Positions 36,135-46,598 are shown, numbered from the stretch's first letter. The stretch is 64,000 nucleotides of DNA from RPQJ01 sp963731105 (GCA_963731105.1 CAVSUM010000011.1:248001-312000), one strand, 5' to 3'. The notes: generated by a model from the letters alone, not told the origin. Made by a program: numbers and translations.

Positions 36135-37721
36135 ATGCGTGCCACGCCGCAGCGTCGCGCAGCCGCGGTGGCGGTGGTGCTGCTCGCGGTGCCGGCGCTG
36201 TTGCCGCTCGCGTCCGCCGCGGCGGCCTGGCTGGCGCCGGCGGGCGAGGTGTGGCAACACCAGCTCGCACACGTGCTGCCACGCGTCGGACTCAACACCG
36301 CGCTGCTGCTCGGCCTGGTGGCGATCGTGACTGCGGTGCTCGGTACCGGGCTTGCGTGGCTGGTGGCCGGGCACGAGTTCCCGGGGCGTGGCGTGTTCGC
36401 ATGGGCGCTGCTGTTGCCGCTCGCGGTGCCCGGCTACGTGCTGGCCGTGGTGTTCGCCGGGGCGCTCGACTTCGCCGGGCCGCTGCAATCGTGGCTGCGC
36501 GAGGTGCTGCACCCCGGCCTGCGGCTGCCGCCGATCCGCTCGCTCGGCGGCGCGGCACTGGTGCTGTCGCTGTGCCTGTATCCCTACGTGTACCTGCTGG
36601 CACGCGTGGCCTTCGAGACGGCCGGCGCACGCACGCTCGAGGCCGCGCAGACGCTGGGCCTCGATCGCCGTGCTGCGTTTCGTCATGCGTTGCTGCCGCT
36701 GGCTCGGCCGGCGGTGGCCGCGGGCGTCGGCCTCGTCTGCATGGAGACGCTGGCCGACTTCGGCGTGGTGGCGGCGCTCAACGTCGACACGTTCACCACG
36801 GCCATCTACCGTGCGTGGTACGGCATGTACTCGCTGGCGGCGGCGCTGCAGATGGCGGCGCTGCTCGCGCTGCTGGCGCTGGCCGGCGTATGGCTCGAGC
36901 GGCGCCTGCGCGGCGACCGCAGCTTCGCGGGCCAGCGGCCGAGCGGCGCGCTGCAGCGCCAGCGACTGACCGGCGGGCGTGCGCTGGCCGCCACGCAGCG
37001 TTGCCGCCGGCGTGCTCGCCGTCGCATTCGTGCTGCCGATGGGCCAGCTGCTGGCGTGGGCGGTGCGGCACGCGGCCGCCGACCTCGATGTCCGCTACTG
37101 GGCGTTTGCCGCCCGCAGCGTCGCGCTCGCTGGGTCAGGTGCGCTGGTGGTGGTCGCCGCGGCACTGCTGCACGGCTATGCGTTGCGTGCGGAGCGCCGC
37201 GCCTGGGTCCGCGGGCTCGGGCGCATCGCCACCGTCGGCTACGCGATCCCGGGCACGGTGCTGGCGGTGGGCCTGTTCGCGCCAGTCGCGGCGCTCGACA
37301 ACTTCCGCGCCGGCGCTCCACCAGCTGTTCCTGCAGGGCACGCTGCTCACGATGTTCGTCGCCTACCTCGCACGCTTCCTGGCGGTCGGCACCGGGCCGG
37401 TCGAAAGCGGACTTGCGCGCATCCACCACAACCTCGATGAGGCAGCGACGCTGCTCGGCGCGGGCAGCCTGGCCCGCCTGCGGCGCCTGCACTTGCCGCT
37501 GCTGCGCGGCAGCCTGCTCGCCGCCGCCGTGCTCGTGTTCGTGGACCTGATGAAGGAGCTGCCCATCACGCTGATGACGCGCCCGTTCGGCTTCGAGACG
37601 CTCGCCGTGCGCGTGTTCGAGATGGCGGCGGAGGGCGAGTGGGAACGCGCGGCGCTGCCGTCGGTGCTGATCGTCGCCGCGGGCGTGCTGCCCGTGGTCC
37701 TGCTTGCGAGGCGTATCACCC

Positions 37722-37732
<11 letters not shown>
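36135..37732 (+). CDS. fbpB: ferric iron ABC-transporter permease FbpB-like (two frame breaks)
   Basis: A double-length permease of about 530 residues with two homologous halves, each with a binding-protein-dependent transport signature: EAAQTLGLDRRAAFRHALLP in the first, EAATLLGAGSLARLRRLHLP in the second. Three frames contribute in order: 36135 to about 36995, then about 36995-37312 (SVAAGVLAVAFVLPMGQLLA; GYAIPGTVLAVGLF), then about 37312-37732 (LHQLFLQGTLLTMFVAYLAR; MKELPITLMTRPFGFETLA). Coding resumes without loss at each junction, so two single-base assembly errors are likely. Three bases after fbpA; overlaps fbpC. Confidence 0.85.
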
Positions 37733-38821
<1,089 letters not shown>

Positions 38822-39852
38822 GCGCGCCGACCGGCAGCTGGCGCGGTGCGACCAGCACGCGCGACGCGAGGTCCGCGGCCATCAGCAGCGCGCCGCCGAG
38901 CACCGCCGCGGCCGGCAGCACCACGCGATGGTCGCTGCCGAGCGCGAGGCGTGCGAGGTGCGGCGTGACGAGGCCGACGAAGCCGATCGCTCCCGCGGCG
39001 CTGACCGCGCAGCCGGTGAGCACCGAGCTGCCGACGAACAGCAGCAGTTGCATGCCGCGCACGTCGAGGCCGACGGTCGCGGCCTGCGTGGCACCCCGGG
39101 CCAGCACGTTGAGGTGCCGGCCGAGTACGGTCCCGGCGGCGGTAGCGACCACGAGCAGGGCGAGCAGCCACGGCCAGCGCTGGGTGCCGGACAGGTCGCC
39201 GAGCAGCCAGAAGACCATGCCGCGCAGCTGCGACTCGTCGCCGAGCGCGAGCAGCAGGCTCACCAGCGAGCCCGCACCGGCCGCCACGACGATGCCGGTG
39301 AGCAGCAGCCGCGTCGGCGTCCAGCCGCCCGGCCCCTGTGCGAGCGCGAACACCAGCAGGCAGGCGGCCAGGGCCCCGGCGGCCGCGAAACCGTCGACCC
39401 CGATGGCCGGCAGTCCGAGCATGATCGCCACCAGCGCCGCGACCGACGCACCGCCGGACACGCCGAGCACGTACGGATCGGCCAGCGGGTTGCGCAGCAG
39501 GACCTGCAGCAATGCGCCGGACATGGCCAGCAGCCCGCCGACCGCGAACGCCGCCAGCGCCCGCGGCAGCCGCAGGTCGAGCACCACGTCGCGGGCCAGG
39601 GACGGGGTATCCGAGCCGAAAACCGCCAACACCTGCGGCAGGTCCAGGCGTACGCTGCCCATGGCCAGCGACAGCGCGAGCAGGCTCGCGACGGCCACGG
39701 CCAGTGCGCCGAAAGCGACAAAAAGGGATGGGCGACGGTGCATCGGATACCTTTGGCGTGGCGAAGCCTACGGTGTGGCCGCGGCGACCCACAAGGCGCG
39801 CGCCCGGGCCGGGTGCTTGGACCGCGTCGCCGCAATGTGAAAAAATGAATCC

Positions 39853-40464
39853 GTGCAGGACCTTACGCCAACAACCAGCGACCTGATCGACGCGCAGGGC
39901 TTTCGCGCCAACGTCGGGATCGTGCTGATCCGCGACGCCGGCGACGTGTTCCTCGGCGGTCGCAGCGACGGTCGCGGCTGGCAGTTTCCGCAGGGGGGCG
40001 TGCGGAGCGACGAGTCCGCCGAGCAGGCCTTGTACCGCGAATTGCGCGAGGAGGTCGGCCTCGAGCCCGACGACGTGCAGGTGCTCGCGGCCACCCGCCA
40101 GTGGCTGCGCTACCGCCTGCCGCGGCGCTACGTGCGGCGCCGCTCGCAGCCGATGTGCATCGGCCAGAAGCAGCGCTGGTTCCTGCTGCGCATGCTCGGC
40201 GGCGAGGACCGGCTGCGCTTCGACCTGACCGAGCAGCCCGAATTCGACAGCTGGCGCTGGGTCGACTACTGGTCGCCGGTGCGCGAGGTCATCTACTTCA
40301 AGCGCAACGTGTACGCCCGCGCGCTCGACGAGCTCGGCCGCGAGGCGTTCCCCGACGGCCCGCCGCCGCGCCCGGACTGGTGGTCGGAAACGGTGCTGAG
40401 CCCGGCGCGGCGTCCGGTGTCCCGGCTGATCGTGGCACCGCCTGCCGCGGAAGCGACCGACTGA
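39853..40464 (+). CDS. rppH: RNA pyrophosphohydrolase RppH
   Basis: A 203-residue Nudix hydrolase that removes pyrophosphate from the 5' triphosphate end of mRNA, starting RNase E-dependent decay. It has GFRANVGIVLIRDAGDVFLG, the W/F-rich GWQFPQGGV motif, and an intact Nudix box running from GGVRSDESAEQALYRELREE into VGLEPD. EFDSWRWVDYWSPVREVIYF is RppH-specific. The GTG at 39853 is the first start in frame; a nearby ATG (39845) is out of frame. The C-terminal 40 residues are Pro/Arg-rich as in other gammaproteobacterial RppH. DUF6776-like gene follows directly. Confidence 0.94.
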   Translation: MQDLTPTTSDLIDAQGFRANVGIVLIRDAGDVFLGGRSDGRGWQFPQGGVRSDESAEQALYRELREEVGLEPDDVQVLAATRQWLRYRLPRRYVRRRSQPMCIGQKQRWFLLRMLGGEDRLRFDLTEQPEFDSWRWVDYWSPVREVIYFKRNVYARALDELGREAFPDGPPPRPDWWSETVLSPARRPVSRLIVAPPAAEATD

Positions 40465-40465
40465 C

Positions 40466-41194
40466 GTGGAGACGCAGGGTCCACACCCGGCGGCCGGCCG
40501 GCCGCTGGTCCGCTGGCTGGTGCCGGCCGGTGCCGTGCTCGCCGCAGTCCTGCTCGCCGCCTACGCCTATCACCGCGGCCAGTTGGCCGGCGGGCTCGAT
40601 GCCGCGCAGGTGCTGATCGAGCGCCGCGAGCTGACGGCCAAGGCCGTGCGCCTCGAGAAGCAGAACGCCGAGCTGAACGCGCGGGTCGCGGAACTCGAGA
40701 TGTCGCGCAAGCTCGATCGCGAGGCGTACGGCCAGGTTGAAAAGACGCTGGGCGAGCTGCAGTCGCAGCTGTCCCGCCAGGGCGACGATCTCGCGTTCTA
40801 CCGCAGCATCGTCTCGCCGGCCGACGGCGTCCAGGGCCTGCGCATCCAGCGCTTCGTGGTCGAGCCCGGCGGCGGGCCGCGCGAGTTCGTGCTCAAGGTG
40901 ACGCTGATCCAGGCGATGCGCCACGAAAGCACGGCCTCGGGCCTCGCCGAGGTCGTGGTGCACGGCATGCAGGGCGACCGACCGGCGCGTTACTCGATCG
41001 GCGAGCTGCTCGGCCGGCCCAAGGCGCAGCTGCCGTTCTCGTTCCGCTACTTCCAGACCCTCGAGCAGGCCGTGACGCTGCCGGAGGGATTCCAGGCCTT
41101 CGAGGCCGAGGTGCAGGTGCGCTCGAGCAAGCTGCGCTTCCCGATGCAGCAGTCGTTTCCCTGGAAGGTGGGCGAGGAACCGCCCGCCGCCTGA
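40466..41194 (+). CDS. DUF6776-like membrane-anchored coiled-coil protein
   Basis: A 242-residue protein starting at GTG 40466, two bases after the rppH stop. One membrane anchor (RWLVPAGAVLAAVLLAAYAY, about residues 16-36) is followed by a coiled coil (about 45-100; KAVRLEKQNAELNARVAELE). A C-terminal beta-rich domain contains FYRSIVSPADGVQGLRIQRF and FSFRYFQTLEQAVTLPEGF. This layout is that of the DUF6776 family of uncharacterised gammaproteobacterial proteins, often encoded near erpA. It may interact with cell-envelope machinery; no function is known. Confidence 0.78.
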   Translation: METQGPHPAAGRPLVRWLVPAGAVLAAVLLAAYAYHRGQLAGGLDAAQVLIERRELTAKAVRLEKQNAELNARVAELEMSRKLDREAYGQVEKTLGELQSQLSRQGDDLAFYRSIVSPADGVQGLRIQRFVVEPGGGPREFVLKVTLIQAMRHESTASGLAEVVVHGMQGDRPARYSIGELLGRPKAQLPFSFRYFQTLEQAVTLPEGFQAFEAEVQVRSSKLRFPMQQSFPWKVGEEPPAA

Positions 41195-41265
41195 CGTCAC
41201 GGTGGTGACACGGCTGCGATGGTAAGATCCGCCTCCCGGAGTGCCCGGCAATGGAGCAGCGACAG

Positions 41266-41631
41266 ATGAGCACCGCGAGCGACGAGGTCCTGGCCGGCGA
41301 GGCGCCAGCGCTGGTCTTCACCGATTCGGCCGCCGTCAAGGTCGGCGAGCTGATCCGCGAGGAAGGCAACCCGAACCTGAAGCTGCGCGTGTTCGTGTCG
41401 GGCGGCGGCTGCTCGGGCTTCCAGTACGGCTTCACCTTCGACGAGAACGAGGAAGACGGCGACACCTGCGTCGTCACCCAGGGCGTCAAGCTGCTGGTGG
41501 ACCCGATGAGCTTCCAGTACCTCGCCGGCGCCGAGATCGATTACAAGGAAGACCTCGAGGGTGCGCAGTTCGTGATCCGCAACCCGAACGCCACCACGAC
41601 CTGCGGCTGCGGCTCCTCGTTCTCGGCCTGA
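41266..41631 (+). CDS. erpA: iron-sulfur cluster insertion protein ErpA
   Basis: ErpA is an A-type carrier that delivers Fe-S clusters to apoproteins such as IspG/IspH. The ATG at 41266 gives 121 residues. The three cluster cysteines are all present: GGGCSGFQYGF and the C-terminal TTCGCGSSF pair. The sequence FTFDENEEDGD and the SFQYLAGAEIDYKEDLEG block are specific to ErpA among A-type proteins. An upstream in-frame ATG at 41251 is possible, but 41266 has GGAG at a workable distance. It lies upstream of ppx by five bases. Confidence 0.95.
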   Translation: MSTASDEVLAGEAPALVFTDSAAVKVGELIREEGNPNLKLRVFVSGGGCSGFQYGFTFDENEEDGDTCVVTQGVKLLVDPMSFQYLAGAEIDYKEDLEGAQFVIRNPNATTTCGCGSSFSA

Positions 41632-41635
41632 GCGG

Positions 41636-43142
41636 GTGGCCAGGGCGCCCGACTCGCTGCCCGACGTCCTCGCGGCGGTCGACCTCGGGTCCAACAGCTT
41701 CCACATGGTGGTCGCGCGTTACACGCTCGGCCAGCTGGTGATCGTCGACCGCCTGCGCGAGCCGGTGCGCCTCGCGGCCGGCCTCGACGAGCAGGGCCGC
41801 CTCAACCGTGAGTCCGTCTCCCGCGCGCTGCAGTGCCTCGAGCGCTTCGGGCAGCGGCTGCACGACGTGCAGGCCAGCCGGGTGCGCGTGGTGGGCACCA
41901 ACACGCTGCGCAAGGCGCGGCGCAAGGGCGCGTTCCTCGACCGGGCGCGCGATGCGCTGGGCCACCCGATCGAGATCATCTCCGGCGTCGAAGAGGCGCG
42001 CCTGATCTACCTCGGCGTCGCGCACACCACGCCGAGCCAGGCCGGCCACCGGCTGGTGGTCGACATCGGCGGCGGCAGCACCGAGCTGATCATCGGCGAG
42101 GGGCTTGCCGCCAAGCGGCTCGAGAGCCTGTACATGGGCTGCGTGAGCCTGACCGCGCAGTACTTCGGCGACGGCGCGATCACCGAGAAGCGCATGAAGC
42201 GCGCGCGCACCGCGGCGCAGCTCGAGATCGAGCCGGTGATGGCGCGCTTCCGGCGCAGCGAGTGGGACACCGCGTTCGGCGCGTCGGGGACGATGCGCGC
42301 AGTGTCGGACACGCTCGCGGCGCACGGCACGCCGGGCGGGCACATCACGCGCGCGGGCCTCGACTGGCTGCTCGGCGAATGCCTGAAGGCGGGCGACACC
42401 GCCAGGCTGCGCTTGCCGGGCCTCGCCGCCGAGCGCCAGGAAGTGCTGCCCGGCGGGCTCGCGATCATGGTCGAGATCTTCGCCATGCTCGGCATCGAGA
42501 CGCTGCGGGTCGCGGACGGCGCGCTGCGCGACGGCCTGCTGTACGACCTGCTCGGCCGCCTCACCGACGAGGACGCGCGCGCGCGCAGCGTGCGCGCCAT
42601 GGAGGCACGTTTCCACGTCGACGCGGCGCAGGCCGAGCGCGTCGAGGCCACCGCGCTCGCCTTCCTGCGCCAGGTTCGCGGCGACTGGAAGCTCGAGGAG
42701 TCGCTCGCCGAGCTGGTGCTGCGCTGGGCCGCACGCCTGCACGAGGTCGGTCTCGACATCGCGCACTCGCAGTACCACAAGCACGGTGCGTACCTGCTGC
42801 GCAACGCGGACCTGCCGGGCTTCCCGCGCGAGGAGCAGGCGCTGCTCGCGGCGCTGGTCGGCAATCACCGCCGCAAGCTGAACCTCGACGCAGCTCGAGG
42901 ACCTGGTGCCGCCGTGGCACCTGAAGGCCGAGTTCCTGATCGTGCTGCTGCGGCTCGCAGTGCTGCTGCACCGCGCGCGCGGGCCACGCGCTTTGCCCGA
43001 AATCGACCTGCGCGCGCGCGGCCGGTCACTCGAGGCGGTGTTTCCGAAGGGCTGGCTCGAGGCGCACCCGCTCACGGCGGCCGACCTGGAGCAGGAAGTC
43101 GAGTACCTGCGCGTCGCCGGGTTCCGCCTGCGCGTGGGCTGA
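41636..43142 (+). CDS. ppx: Ppx/GppA-family exopolyphosphatase (frame break at about 42890)
   Basis: An actin-like-fold phosphatase of about 501 residues that degrades polyphosphate or pppGpp. The N-terminus has the phosphate-1 motif AAVDLGSNSFHMVVARY; later come ISGVEEARLIYLGV, VVDIGGGSTELIIG and TAFGASGTMRAVSDTL. The HD-like C-terminal domain has HEVGLDIAHSQYHKHGAYLL and KLNLD. At KLNLD the frame breaks: removing G42890 gives KLNLDQLEDLVPPWHLKAEF and restores the family sequence. The span is one base over a multiple of three. Exopolyphosphatase versus guanosine pentaphosphatase cannot be separated by eye. GTG start five bases after erpA. Confidence 0.9.
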
Positions 43143-43206
43143 CGCCGCGCGCGACGACTGCTGCTTGTACTAGCTGCGCCGCTTCAGACCGCGATCCCCG
43201 TCGACC

Positions 43207-43320
43207 GGCTCGTGGCAGCGGATCTGCGGCTGGCAGGGACGCTGAGAACCATCCTTGGGGCTCGCGCGCGACGTCCGTGTCGCGCGACGCCCTGCCAGCC
43301 GCAGATCCCTGCCACGAGCC
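43207..43320. repeat. inverted repeat A of the 43.2-43.5 kb repeat island
   Basis: Arm 43207-43238 and arm 43290-43320 are reverse complements with a single extra base (31 bp). They enclose a core at 43261-43294 that contains the palindrome GTCGCGCGAC. The core recurs in inverted orientation in the neighbouring element at 43381-43504. Nothing in the 415-base gap between ppx and the M23 gene looks coding. Confidence 0.88.
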
Positions 43321-43380
43321 TGCCGCGGCGGTTGGCCTCGACGCATCCGGCAGCTCTATCCGCGTCAGCCGCATTGTCCG

Positions 43381-43504
43381 CGTCGGGTTACAGCGGCAGG
43401 TCACTCGTGGCCAGGGCGTCGCGCGACACGGACGTCGCGCGCCGAGCCTCAGGGACGGGCTCCGGCGTCCCTGGCTACGAGTGACCTGCCGCCGTAACCC
43501 GACG
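43381..43504. repeat. inverted repeat B of the 43.2-43.5 kb repeat island
   Basis: Arms 43381-43416 and 43469-43504 (36 bases) are reverse complements with two mismatches. The enclosed core (43412-43446) is a near-perfect inverted copy of the core of element A. The outer arms of A and B are unrelated, so the two elements share only the core: a mobile core seems to sit within two different palindromes. Confidence 0.88.
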
Positions 43505-43557
43505 CCGCCACCGTGCCAACTCTTTGAGCGCGAGTAATCCGACGCGCGATTGGTGAG

Positions 43558-44874
43558 CTAGCGGTTGTCGGCCAGCTGCTGCGTGCCGGGGCCGCTCGTG
43601 GCGCGCAGTTGCGCGAGCGCCTGCTGCGAACCGCGCCGGAATTCCGCCGCGTAAGCCGCCGGCACTTCGGTGTTCGGCAGCAGGATCGTCGCCGGGTTCT
43701 TGTGCATGCCGTTGATGCGGTACTCGTAGTGCAGGTGCGGCCCGGTCGAGGCGCCGGTCGAGCCGACGTAACCGATCAGCTCGCCCTGCCGCACCTGGCG
43801 GCCGTTGCGCGCGGCCTTGCCGAAGCGCGACATGTGGCCGTACAGCGTGGTGATGCCGCGGCCGTGGTTGACGATCACCGCGTTGCCGTAGCCGCCCTTG
43901 CGGCCCGCGAACTCGATGCGCCCGTCGCCCGCCGCCCAGATCGGCGTGCCGGTCGGTGCCGCGAAATCGATGCCGGTATGAGCGCGCACGCGACCGCTGA
44001 TCGGGTGGCGGCGATTCGGGTTGAAGCGCGAGCTGACGCGCGTGAAGTCGAGCGGCGCGCGCAGGAAGGCCTTGCGCATGCCGCGTCCCTCCGGCGTGAA
44101 GTAGCCCTTCACCTTGCCGTCGGCCGACTCGAACCACACCGCGCGATAGGCCTTGCCGCGGTTGGTGAACTCGGCGGCGAGCACGCGGCCGTCGGCCACG
44201 TAATGGCCATCCTGGAACTTGCGCTGGTAGAGCACGCTGAACTCGTCGCCCTTGCGCACGTCGTTCGCGAAGTCGATGTCCCAGCCGAAGATATCGTTGG
44301 CGAGCGTCATCACCGTCTCGGCCGACAGGCCGGCGCGCCGGCCCGCCTCGAACAGCGAGCTGTCGATGCGCGCACTCGCGGCGCCGATCTCGGTCTCGAG
44401 CGGGTTCTCGATGTAGTTGACCGCGAAGCCGGCGTCGGCACGCGACACCGAGAGCGTGAGCGTGTTGCTGATGCTGCGGTTGAGCGACTGCAGCACGCCG
44501 TCGATGTGCGTGACGGTGATCGTGTCGCCGGGACGCAGGATGTCGAACGCCTTGCGCACGTCGGGCAGCGCGCGCAGTTCGGCGAGTGCCGCGCCGTCGA
44601 TGCCGAGCGACGTGAAGATGCGGTCGAGCGTGTCGTTGCGCTGCACGGTGACTTCAACGTTGCGCGGGCCGTTGTCCGGCGCGAGCGGTGCGGACCGTGC
44701 GGCCACCGCCGTTAGGTCGAGCACCTGCGGGGCGTCACCGGTGCGCGGTGCCATCACGTACAGGACGGCGGCGGCCATGAGCGGCAGGGCGGAGGCGGCC
44801 AGCAGTCGGCGGCGTTTGGCCGTACTGGGATCCCGGGCGGCGAGCTGGGCGCCGCGGAAATGGACTGCAGGCAA
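43558..44874 (-). CDS. M23 peptidoglycan endopeptidase (MepM/OapA-like)
   Basis: A 438-residue murein hydrolase with an N-terminal membrane anchor (LLAASALPLMAAAVLYVM). An OapA/LysM-like region follows (VTVQRNDTLDRIFTSLGIDG; LRPGDTITVTHIDG), then a LytM/M23 catalytic domain. Zinc ligands are His in RVRAHTGIDFAAPTGTPIWA, Asp in the same motif, and HLHYEY at the end of STGASTGPHLHYEY, with YGHMSRFG between. It is intact, so probably an active DD-endopeptidase for wall growth. The start is a TTG in every case; I chose 44874 (GGGGG just upstream) because the longer TTG at 44931 would fall in the -35 box of a good promoter. Confidence 0.9.
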   Translation of the reverse strand: MPAVHFRGAQLAARDPSTAKRRRLLAASALPLMAAAVLYVMAPRTGDAPQVLDLTAVAARSAPLAPDNGPRNVEVTVQRNDTLDRIFTSLGIDGAALAELRALPDVRKAFDILRPGDTITVTHIDGVLQSLNRSISNTLTLSVSRADAGFAVNYIENPLETEIGAASARIDSSLFEAGRRAGLSAETVMTLANDIFGWDIDFANDVRKGDEFSVLYQRKFQDGHYVADGRVLAAEFTNRGKAYRAVWFESADGKVKGYFTPEGRGMRKAFLRAPLDFTRVSSRFNPNRRHPISGRVRAHTGIDFAAPTGTPIWAAGDGRIEFAGRKGGYGNAVIVNHGRGITTLYGHMSRFGKAARNGRQVRQGELIGYVGSTGASTGPHLHYEYRINGMHKNPATILLPNTEVPAAYAAEFRRGSQQALAQLRATSGPGTQQLADNR

Positions 44875-44902
44875 GACGCACCCCCGTGCAAAAGCTGCGC
44901 GC

Positions 44903-44931
44903 AAGTTAGTTGCGCCGGCGCGACATGTCAA
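44903..44931 (-). promoter_or_regulatory. sigma-70-like promoter of the M23 peptidase gene
   Basis: On the minus strand, TTGACA (44931-44926) is followed after exactly 17 bases by TAACTT (44908-44903). It lies 30-57 bases upstream of the preferred TTG start at 44874 and within the short divergent gap with tyrS. Prediction by eye only. Confidence 0.55.
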
Positions 44932-45083
44932 CTGTTAAATCTGCTTATTTTTCGTTCCAGTACAGGCGCTTGCGAGTTTCGTGACGAAACCGTGACGGCT
45001 CTCCCGGACCGGGGGCGCGATTGCCTGCCGGCAGCCGAGTCCCTACAGTCCGGCGGCTGCCCCACCCGTGGACCCACGACCCC

Positions 45084-46298
45084 ATGCTGAGCCCCGAACA
45101 ACAACTGGCCGAACTGCGCCGCGGCACCGCGGAAATCCTGCTCGAGGCCGACCTGCTCAAGAAGCTGCAGCAGGGTCGCCCGCTGCGCATCAAGGCGGGC
45201 TTCGACCCGACCGCGCCCGACCTGCACCTCGGCCACACGGTGCTGATCAACAAGATGGCGCTGTTCCAGCGCCTCGGCCACGAGGTCATCTTCCTGATCG
45301 GCGATTTCACCGGCCTGATCGGCGACCCGACGGGCCGCAACGCCACGCGCCCGCCGCTCACGCCCGACGACGTCAAGGCCAATGCCGCGACCTACCAGGC
45401 GCAGATCTTCAAGATCCTCGATCCGCAGCTGACGCGCGTCGATTTCAACTCGCGCTGGATGGGCGCGATGAACGCGGCGGGCCTGATCCAGCTGGCGGCG
45501 AAGCACACCGTGGCGCGCATGCTCGAGCGCGACGACTTCGCCAAGCGCTATCGCGGCGGCCAGGCGATCGCGATCCACGAGTTCCTCTATCCGCTGGTGC
45601 AGGGCTACGACTCGGTGGCGCTCGAGGCCGACGTCGAGCTCGGCGGCACCGACCAGAAATTCAACCTGCTCGTGGGCCGGCAGCTGCAGGAGGCGTACGG
45701 CAAGGAACCGCAGGTGGTGATCACCATGCCGCTGCTCGAGGGCCTCGACGGCGTCAACAAGATGTCGAAGTCGCTCGGCAACTACATCGGCATCACCGAG
45801 GCGCCGGACGAGATGTTCGGCAAGCTGATGTCGATCTCGGACGACCTGATGTGGCGCTACTTCGACCTGCTGTCGTTCCGGCCGAATGCCGAGATCGCGC
45901 GGCTGCGGGACGAAGTGGCGGGCGGGCGCAATCCGCGCGACGTGAAGTTCGAGCTCGGTGTCGAGATCATCGACCGCTTCCACGGTGCGGGCAGCGGCAC
46001 GGCCGCGCGCGACGCGTTCATTGCGCGCTTCCAGCAGGGCGTGCTGCCGGAGGACCTGGCGGAAATCACGCTGACTGCCGAGGCCGGTACGCTCGGCATC
46101 GCGCACGTGCTGAAAGGCGCGGGGCTGGTGCCGAGCACCAGCGAGGCATTCCGGCAGCTCAAGCAGGGCGCGGTGAAGGTCGACGGCGCGCGGGTCGAGG
46201 ACGGCGCGCTCACGTTCGCGGCCGGCGGCACGCACGTGTTCCAGGTCGGCAAGCGGCGCGTGGCGCGCGTGACGATCAAGGAGGGGACGCTCTCTTGA
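45084..46298 (+). CDS. tyrS: tyrosyl-tRNA synthetase
   Basis: A class I aminoacyl-tRNA synthetase, 404 residues from ATG 45084. Signatures: KAGFDPTAPDLHLGHTV (HIGH-type HLGH), GDFTGLIGDPTGRN, LQGYDSVALEADVELGGTDQ and KMSKS in GVNKMSKSLGNYIG. It ends in an S4 RNA-binding domain (TSEAFRQLKQGAVKVDG). It belongs to the TyrZ-like type with HLGH/KMSKS rather than the E. coli KFGK type. The last codons (TLS and the TGA) are part of a perfect 28-bp hairpin that also serves as the transcript end. Divergent from the M23 gene; upstream of the rRNA operon. Confidence 0.95.
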   Translation: MLSPEQQLAELRRGTAEILLEADLLKKLQQGRPLRIKAGFDPTAPDLHLGHTVLINKMALFQRLGHEVIFLIGDFTGLIGDPTGRNATRPPLTPDDVKANAATYQAQIFKILDPQLTRVDFNSRWMGAMNAAGLIQLAAKHTVARMLERDDFAKRYRGGQAIAIHEFLYPLVQGYDSVALEADVELGGTDQKFNLLVGRQLQEAYGKEPQVVITMPLLEGLDGVNKMSKSLGNYIGITEAPDEMFGKLMSISDDLMWRYFDLLSFRPNAEIARLRDEVAGGRNPRDVKFELGVEIIDRFHGAGSGTAARDAFIARFQQGVLPEDLAEITLTAEAGTLGIAHVLKGAGLVPSTSEAFRQLKQGAVKVDGARVEDGALTFAAGGTHVFQVGKRRVARVTIKEGTLS

Positions 46299-46338
46299 GT
46301 GTCCCCGCCGCGGGGACACTCAAGAGAGCGTCCCCTCC
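46280..46338. repeat. perfect inverted repeat (28-bp arms, 3-base loop) over the tyrS stop codon
   Basis: Bases 46280-46307 are the exact reverse complement of 46311-46338. The tyrS stop (46296-46298) lies inside the left arm. The arm contains GGGGACGCTCTCTTGAG; GGGGAC/GTCCCC links it to the hairpin at 7496-7573. No T-run follows, so it is REP-like rather than a plain terminator, though it will fold in the mRNA. Confidence 0.92.
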
Positions 46339-46388
46339 GTTGCTTCGTTGTCAAGTATTGCGGCGCAGCAGGCGCGAAAATTCCGCTG

Positions 46389-46416
46389 TTGACGCCGCAT
46401 TTCGCGCGGCTATACT
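46389..46416 (+). promoter_or_regulatory. rRNA operon promoter P1
   Basis: TTGACG at 46389-46394 and TATACT at 46411-46416 are separated by 16 bases, a near-consensus sigma-70 promoter. It lies about 280 bases upstream of the 16S gene, the usual place for rrn P1. A GC-rich discriminator (GCGCGCCC) follows the -10, a feature of stringently controlled promoters. Confidence 0.75.
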
Positions 46417-46497
46417 GCGCGCCCTTCCGCAGTGACCTGAGGCACGGGCCCGGGTCGAAGCTGGATCGCCGCGAGGGCCGCAAAGCCCGACACGGTG

Positions 46498-46525
46498 TTG
46501 ACAGTCACGCGGAATGCCGCATAAT
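46498..46525 (+). promoter_or_regulatory. rRNA operon promoter P2
   Basis: TTGACA at 46498-46503 and CATAAT at 46520-46525, spacing 16, about 170 bases before the 16S gene. With P1 this is the tandem-promoter arrangement of gammaproteobacterial rrn operons. A GC-rich discriminator (GCGCGGC) follows. Confidence 0.75.
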
Positions 46526-46552
46526 GCGCGGCTCCCCCGGCAAGCTCCGTGG

Positions 46553-46598
46553 GTCGCTCTTTAAAAATCGAAACAGGTAATTTGTGTGGGGACTCGCG
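46553..46598 (+). other. rRNA leader: boxA-like antiterminator and 16S processing-stem arm
   Basis: GCTCTTTAAAAATC resembles boxA (TGCTCTTTAACA), bound by NusB-NusE for antitermination. Bases 46570-46598 pair with 48258-48286 beyond the 16S gene (GGTAA...GGGGACTCGCG against CGCGAGTCCCC...TTACC). This forms the RNase III processing stem that loops out 16S rRNA. Confidence 0.7.

Noticed and set aside
39744..39852. Second cobalamin riboswitch upstream of the BtuC-type permease
   Set aside because: The 109-base gap lacks the GCCCCCGCAAC core and other conserved blocks.
43201..43510. CRISPR array
   Set aside because: The repeats are inverted, not direct, unequal in length and lack regular spacers; no cas genes nearby.
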